Under the pieces are notes generated by a model. It did not search any database, had not been told where the DNA came from, and saw nothing but the letters and a program-made list of their open reading frames with translations. From CAZHGD01 sp964531735 (GTDB lineage: Bacteria; Armatimonadota; UBA10988): a stretch of DNA of 27,824 nucleotides. Location of the stretch: the NCBI GenBank assembly GCA_964531735.1, contig CAZHGD010000097.1:1-27824 (forward strand), given 5' to 3'. Position numbers and translations under genes: made by a program. This document shows, one piece after another, positions 24,401 to 27,824 of this stretch; position 1 is the first letter of the stretch, and each line of letters opens with the position of its first letter.

Positions 24401-27400
24401 AGCCGCGGGCCAGGCCCGGCGAGCCGTAGTCGCTGACGGCCCGGTCGCTGCGCCAGGTCCGGGCGAAGGGCAGCGCGTGTCGCGAGTCGCGCACCTCCAG
24501 ATCGGGCGGCGGCACGTGCCGGCCGACGCCGTTGGCGCAGACCACCTCGAGGCTGCGCGCCGGCCCCGTGCCGCGGGCGGCTGGTCCGCCCACCAGCCCG
24601 CCGCGCGACGGGCTGAACCACGGCGCGCCCATGCCCGGCGCCGTGGCGCGGCAGCACTCGGGATCCTCCGGCTGCCCGAGGCGACGGAGCTTCCAGGGCA
24701 GTTGCGCCGGCACCGACGCCAGCCGGCGCGATGCGGGGCTCAACGGTGCCTCGCCGGCGTAGTCGGCGTGCTGCTTCGCCAGCGCCTCCGAAGCCGGGTT
24801 GTTGATGTCGAACAGGCGCCAGGCCTCGCTCCACCACCATTGCAGCAGGTACTCGACCGTGGCCCAGGTGGTCTGCAGCGACGGGTCCGTCTGCGACTGC
24901 GTCGGATTGTTGACCCGCGTGTGGGCCGGCGTCATGCCCGGCCATTCGAACAGGCCGTGGGCATCGAGGCGGTCGCTCACCGCGCCTTCGCGCCACGGCT
25001 GCCACACGCCGGGCTCGGGCAGCGGCGCCCCCGGGCTCGACGGGAGCAAGGTCTGCTCACCGGTGCCCGGGTCGATCAGCACATAGCTGGTCACACGGCG
25101 CCACATCGCATAGCGCAGCCGCGCCACACCGTGCGTCAGGCGGGTCAGCCGCCGCCGGCCGCCGGTGGTGCGGAGCAGCGAGAGCGCGCTGCCGCCGAGC
25201 GCCTTGCGCAACTGCAGCGTGGTGGGATGGCCCAGAGCCAGCAGGTAGTCGCGCGTGTGGATCGCGCCCAGCACGCTGAGGCCGCCGTCGTCGGCCGCCA
25301 CGGTCCGGTTGGCGGTCCAGAACAGCCACGCGGGACAGAGCACCTCCGGGTTGTTGGCGCCTTTCCAGAAGCTCTTGGTCATCGCGTCGATGGCGTCCTG
25401 GTCGAGGCTGAACGTGAACCCCTGCGACCAGCCCAGTTGGCCGAGGTGCGCCAGCGCGCGGGCGTAGTTGATGTCGCCGAGGTCGCCCGTCTGATCGGGA
25501 CAATGCTGAGCCTTCTGGATGGTGCCGAAACCGCGCTCGGGCACGCCGCCCTGGTTCGGCTCGTCGGGCAGCACCGTCGGCCAGACCAGGCCGTCGCGCC
25601 GCACCAGGACCCCTTCATAGTCGCCCATGAAGTCCCACAGCTCGCTGCTCTTGACCAGACTGGTGTCGACGGCCGCCAGCGGCCGGTCGGGCGTGCCTCG
25701 GCCGGTGTGGTCCCAGCCCTGATCGCCACACGGCCGCAGCCTGGTCAGCCGCACCACGGTCTCGCTCGCGCCCGGGTTGCGCAGGCCGATCAGCGAGACC
25801 GAGGTGACGACCTGCAGGTCGGGCAGCGTGCCGTCATCGGGGCAGAACAGGTCGACCACGACGCTCTGGCGCCCGGCCGGAATGCTGACGTGGTAGTCGA
25901 CGGCGGCATCGGTGCGGGTGTACGACCACTCCGCGATGCGGTGCGCGCCACAGGTGTAGTGCGGGTCAAACACCTGGACCGTGGCGTAGCCCAGCCGCAG
26001 GACGAACGACAGGGCCAGGTCGGCCGGCTTGTCGAAGGCGATCTCCAGCCAGCCATGGTCCTTCCACGAGTAGACGTCCTCGGCATAGGTCGGCTCGTCG
26101 GCGGTGTCGACGTGCTCGCCGGCGGCGCAGGCGAAGAGCTTGCGCGGCCAGTCCCAGTCGATGGCCTTGCCCGGCTGCGGGATGAGCGCCAGGCGCTCCC
26201 AGTAGCGTGTCTGGAGGGCGGCGGTCACGTCGCCGGTGACGCCGGCCGCGATGGTCCACTGCTCCTGCGGGTCACCCACGACGATGCCGCTCGTGGCGGT
26301 CCAGCGCGTGTCGGGCAGCTCCTGGCGGGCCACCAGCGGCACCACGTCGGCCACACGGCGGCCGATGCCGGCCAGCGCGTTCCAGACGGCGCTGTTGACC
26401 CCTGGTGGGCGCGTGCAGAGGTAGCGGTCGTTGACCGGCAGCGCCTTGTCGGCGAAGACCTGCGTGCCACCGGCGTCGCACCAGTGATTCATGGCCCAGA
26501 ACGGGTCGATCTCGACGCTCATGGTCTGCGACGGGTGGATGCGGTAGGGCACCGTCAGGCCATAGGCATGGCCGCTACCCACCCAGGCGCCCGGGCTCGG
26601 ACCGGTCGGCAGCGTGGACAGCGTGGTGATGATGGGATGGCCGTCCTCGTCGACCATGCCGGCATTGACCAAGGGGTCGACGGGGTCGGTCTGGTCCCAG
26701 ACACAGACCTGGGCGTCGAAGGAGTACTGCAGGCCAGGGCTCTCTTCGCCTTGCCATGAGGCGACGTTCCACACGTTCGCAGCGCCCGTGATGTTCCATC
26801 CACTCACGCTGCCGCCGGTGCCCCTGGCGCGCAGAAACGGCACCTCGAAGCCGGCGCCGTCCTCAAAGCTGTTGTCCATGCCGGTGAAGCCCGGCCCAGT
26901 TACGGTGGCAAACGGGCCGGTGGTGTAGCCAAGCCCGAGCTGGCTCATCGACACGCCGATGTTCGGCACGCCATAGCCCATGATGGCGTCGCCGATCTCC
27001 ACGTCTGTCTGGCCGGGATATGCGTCCCGCCGAGTGGCGCTGGCCGACAGGCCGAAGGCGCTCACCGTGGCCACGCTGCCGGGGGTCAGGTACCAGGCGT
27101 CGCGCACATGGCAGTCGGTGGGGTGCATCATCTGCCGGGCCGCGCCGCCGCCCATCATCTCGGGCAAGCTGATCCCGTGCTGGCGCTTGATGATCCCGCC
27201 AGTGCTCAGGCTGTAGCCCGAGGTGATGCTTGGTATGGGAGAGATCCACGTTCGCACCACGTCGCCTTGTCCGGGAGGCGGATAGAGGAACCCAAACGCG
27301 GAGGCATAGAGCCGGTAGGCAGTCTGCCCGCCGACAAGGCCGAACCAAGCCGCAACGGTTGCCTGCCACAGCAACACATACACCTCGCCGAAGGCATACG

Positions 27401-27725
27401 GTGGTGTCGGTACCGGGATGTAGCCGTCGCAGGCGGCCGCCAGTGTGTCGTAGTATGCGTCTCCGGGGACCGAGCCAGTGCCGCCACCGGGCACTATCGT
27501 GAACACCCCGCCGGGGTAACTTGGGGCCCTGAAACAGCCGACACAAGACAGCCCGGCCGAGGCCCCACAGCAGCCGACACGGACGCCTTTGAACCCGGTC
27601 GGGCACTCGCTCAGCCCCCACCACGGCGTGTAGCCCTCTGGTATCAGGTACGCCGCGATGGTCCCGCTCCAAGAAGACCCGCCTGCGTCACCGGTCCGGA
27701 CCACATCGCCCCATTGCGTCGCCAT
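18441..27725 (-). CDS. Giant RHS/YD-repeat protein with variable C-terminal tip
   Basis: 3094 residues from ATG 27725 (CAGGAG upstream); the frame is open to the window edge, so an earlier start is possible. Residues 1 to about 1070 are an unrecognised, cysteine-containing N-terminal region (CPTGFKGVRVGCC, 50-80). An RHS-type entry segment (FARTWRSDRAVSDYGSPGLA, GWVHNWDIRVW) lies near 1075. YD repeats of 21 residues fill about 1200-2330 and resume at 2605-2790, interrupted by two tandem beta-sandwich domains. The core end, LYVRARHYQVRSGSWLSND...LRFYASNRPVRDQDATG, is RHS-like, with DATG where DPxG is usual. The last 283 residues are an unrecognised Cys-rich tip. RHS cores form a hollow shell around the C-terminal toxin; here the tip would be the effector. 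No signal peptide is visible. Confidence 0.9.
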   Translation of the reverse strand: MATQWGDVVRTGDAGGSSWSGTIAAYLIPEGYTPWWGLSECPTGFKGVRVGCCGASAGLSCVGCFRAPSYPGGVFTIVPGGGTGSVPGDAYYDTLAAACDGYIPVPTPPYAFGEVYVLLWQATVAAWFGLVGGQTAYRLYASAFGFLYPPPGQGDVVRTWISPIPSITSGYSLSTGGIIKRQHGISLPEMMGGGAARQMMHPTDCHVRDAWYLTPGSVATVSAFGLSASATRRDAYPGQTDVEIGDAIMGYGVPNIGVSMSQLGLGYTTGPFATVTGPGFTGMDNSFEDGAGFEVPFLRARGTGGSVSGWNITGAANVWNVASWQGEESPGLQYSFDAQVCVWDQTDPVDPLVNAGMVDEDGHPIITTLSTLPTGPSPGAWVGSGHAYGLTVPYRIHPSQTMSVEIDPFWAMNHWCDAGGTQVFADKALPVNDRYLCTRPPGVNSAVWNALAGIGRRVADVVPLVARQELPDTRWTATSGIVVGDPQEQWTIAAGVTGDVTAALQTRYWERLALIPQPGKAIDWDWPRKLFACAAGEHVDTADEPTYAEDVYSWKDHGWLEIAFDKPADLALSFVLRLGYATVQVFDPHYTCGAHRIAEWSYTRTDAAVDYHVSIPAGRQSVVVDLFCPDDGTLPDLQVVTSVSLIGLRNPGASETVVRLTRLRPCGDQGWDHTGRGTPDRPLAAVDTSLVKSSELWDFMGDYEGVLVRRDGLVWPTVLPDEPNQGGVPERGFGTIQKAQHCPDQTGDLGDINYARALAHLGQLGWSQGFTFSLDQDAIDAMTKSFWKGANNPEVLCPAWLFWTANRTVAADDGGLSVLGAIHTRDYLLALGHPTTLQLRKALGGSALSLLRTTGGRRRLTRLTHGVARLRYAMWRRVTSYVLIDPGTGEQTLLPSSPGAPLPEPGVWQPWREGAVSDRLDAHGLFEWPGMTPAHTRVNNPTQSQTDPSLQTTWATVEYLLQWWWSEAWRLFDINNPASEALAKQHADYAGEAPLSPASRRLASVPAQLPWKLRRLGQPEDPECCRATAPGMGAPWFSPSRGGLVGGPAARGTGPARSLEVVCANGVGRHVPPPDLEVRDSRHALPFARTWRSDRAVSDYGSPGLARGWVHNWDIRVWTDDEPAPWPALVLEFPNGRLHRWTVELSGGVPTGNLLPPPGSSYVVYGTPSATPGQWSDLTMAWSCDTLWSFRPHATQCYALHRRSDPAGLYVEFAWDTERRLTAVANEAAVTLLTLSYDAGGYLSALTDSAGRQVDYTFAALGDEPQTALAQVSPVHLSGETPGAARWSYAYQEVPEVPPETGTVLLLSTVTVPGPEPGQQSTAQLLYHLDGYRAAGVVDGRGVAWRYEYDTDQEVVVELDDAAGTTVGTWSLHFNGDGELLGSTFPGSATYTYADPNNPLKYTTVTDSAGVSQHYSYDAHGRLTTHTDALGNVTTNTFATCAQGLGGLLTSVRGALTIVSNTYDAGDFLWMTQDALGALTTFGYDARGNRARVTDANGYTTTTTYDGHDRQVSRTDPLGATWTYGYDAYGDLAGETDPLGRTTQHIWDLAGNQVAQVNPLGYAATSTYGPSGHRLTAIDALGHTSTWHYDPEGHPLVDITPLGYRTTHSYNAYGGQATVLTPNNQRTAFLTDAYGRALATVDPNGFRTTTTYDECGRPAATQDAQGHLTRTVYDAYNRATGTIDALGHTTATVLDSLSRPIATVSPLGYRTTTSYDALDRPVGGVNAVGDTSWTIYDAVGRRVASIDSRGYRTTTVYDPAGRAIATIDALGWRTSTSYDAAGQAIARQDALGRVTTQVYDEAGHAIASVRPNGARSTTVYDAVGRVSTTIDALGHASSQDYDADGRPVAAVDPLGYRTTSVYLVAQDITAMVDAMSARTTTTVLSAGRAQQFTDALGQVTQTTYDSLYQPVSTRDALDGVTASLFDALGRSVALQDANDHTSHTAYDADGRRLSETTPRGAESATVYDGLGRVIATTDPDGLRTTTRYLSDGRVASVDGDGHLTTWYYDPLGRRLATEDPQGHRTTETYDALGRTVAVQNAGGHTFRTEYDALGAWTASIGPDGRRTTTVYNLAGQQVGTQDPQGRWTLFTYDQRGQTSTRTDGRGWTTTYAYDPVGREIGRLYHDGTRVTTTYDTAGRQTAVEDSLGLTEYVLDALGRQTAVADPRGFRLTYTYDPVGNRRTMLDHDGGLTAYTYNLDDQLATVTNPFAETTTWDWKLSGRLERQTLANGVTAHHTYDNVGRPAALVHRRSDHTVLSSYGATYDAVGNRVRVDELDGTYHYAYDATGQLIDEQRTGTYAYRYRYTYDAMGNRLSMDRGGGLVTSYTYNTGDELLTTESFAAAAALGALRPVVRAPFSGDALALATTLDTGQYAVEQATVVLVGGAGTWDAANHWLVSLQTRNAAGNVVGTLATATFAQAGAGLVRLPVPVPSQAVDASATPQVTVAVSQVGQPGPLLSAAGTATLFRDEDGAMVPWGDGGLGGLVAAPYSSDALALVMPLSTAHTYLLSSVTLDAVGAAGTWDESDHWAVTLLLCTAGLVGVTTIAAGTITAAGGSRVDLTLPEPLTIDVDATPVLAVAITKVGQPPRLLRTDAAVTFAGTQSLGVTNITYDQNGNTLAEAAPGHTVTYTWDAEDRLVQVAENGRVEDYAYGADGLRRRKATPDGTTECVWDQQNLLAEVSSGATAAQYTDFPGYWGGLSTVRKGAVSSHLTYDMSANTRQVTDAGGAVVSAPVYTAFGTELAASAGVVGFGGQVGYYRDQAARLYVRARHYQVRSGSWLSNDLLSPMEPPYNLRFYASNRPVRDQDATGMGVDHASKQELRKRVEWVRSEWRKAGGKDAYPAPKGGKGVAEEPELKGIKRLCRDHESLKIALFNLYRSGIDLLRRSDYPVGAAFLEYWYRGYGGDLVLNDSIAGLFWKDYREQRVCRAERECLSDWARFSGCGRCNPPPELVASDQSGGHYRCPNSTSAPAKSNVDLFLATGTHRLRTLLLGRSCRPVDPNCNSMQCSVVHVFEDDYNFDNSYAAILRPPSLGVEIMNAWAACIQENGSLGQTPAPRHWTWSFQRDVWQTGQCHEDSRRRDCCDELAETTIY
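20740..23480 (-). repeat. 63-bp periodic YD-repeat coding array
   Basis: About 43 units of 21 codons (pattern YDAxGRxxAxxDxxGxxTTT), with GTCGTA recurring on the + strand at multiples of 63 bp. Units have diverged but share short identical blocks, giving many substrates for recombination, as the two-unit deletion in the orphan fragment shows. The units around 22000-22160 are degenerate (YLVAQDITAMVDAMSARTTT). Confidence 0.85.
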
Positions 27726-27824
27726 CTCACGCAACTCCTGTCTCAGCTTGACCCGGCGCCGCCTAGCGAACGCCCTGACCGGCAGTCCGGCGGCAACCCG
27801 CCGGTCGCACGCCACACCGTCCCG

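Noticed and set aside
20211..26759. Plus-strand open frame of about 2182 codons antisense to the RHS gene
   Set aside because: It mirrors the 63-bp YD repeats of the minus strand; its protein is a low-complexity Gly/Arg/Val/His repeat with no ribosome site. Absence of stops follows from GC-rich codon use.

Overview
The window is GC-rich and looks like an environmental bacterium with much regulatory and surface machinery. Several features fit Armatimonadota, Planctomycetota or Chloroflexota: a secreted protein with an N-K/H-L-K-Q-L-type prepilin-family core, a giant YD-repeat protein, PKD/dockerin-type lipoproteins, a bacterial CDC48-like AAA+ ATPase, and palindromic extragenic repeats. I favour Armatimonadota because of the prepilin-like core, but I cannot prove a phylum.

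Layout. Positions 1-2700 (+ strand) hold a truncated kinase/phosphotransferase-like gene, a cluster of three perfect hairpins, an intact IS256-family element, and a lipoprotein with a DUF1559-like core. The lipoprotein start overlaps the stop of what may be the C-terminal stub of the interrupted gene. Positions 2818-3622 (+) encode two small membrane proteins, one with a zinc ribbon. From 3304 to 13510 (- strand) runs a tight five-gene operon, in transcription order: a CDC48-like double-ring AAA+ ATPase, a single-pass protein with an exported Ig-like domain, an Hsp70 with intact catalytic residues, a seven-helix membrane protein with a helical cytoplasmic N-terminus, and a second Hsp70 fused to a copy of that helical domain. 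The first three genes are joined by ATGA overlaps and the next by TGA-ATC-ATG. Positions 14058-16700 (-) encode a large lipoprotein with dockerin-like, PKD and class-I-amidotransferase-like parts. Positions 16700-17800 are a repeat-rich scar with a MITE-like inverted repeat, tandem repeats and an orphan rhs fragment. Positions 17798-27725 (-) encode a 3094-residue RHS/YD-repeat protein with an unrecognised cysteine-rich C-terminal tip, overlapped at its 3' end by a small exported protein that is the obvious immunity candidate.

The most unusual system is the Hsp70/CDC48 operon. The two Hsp70 genes are tandem paralogues with patches of about 96% DNA identity. The downstream copy has nevertheless lost all three ATPase residues I could align (D6 to E, K75 to M, D206 to N), while the upstream copy keeps them. 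The active copy is separated from its membrane partner by one in-frame stop codon; the inactive copy is fused to the equivalent helical domain. I infer a membrane-tethered chaperone/unfoldase complex pairing a catalytic Hsp70 with a pseudo-Hsp70 scaffold, possibly linked to an extracytoplasmic sensor. I know of no named system with this composition. The RHS tip plus overlapping exported partner is a second candidate: a toxin/immunity-like module of unknown activity.
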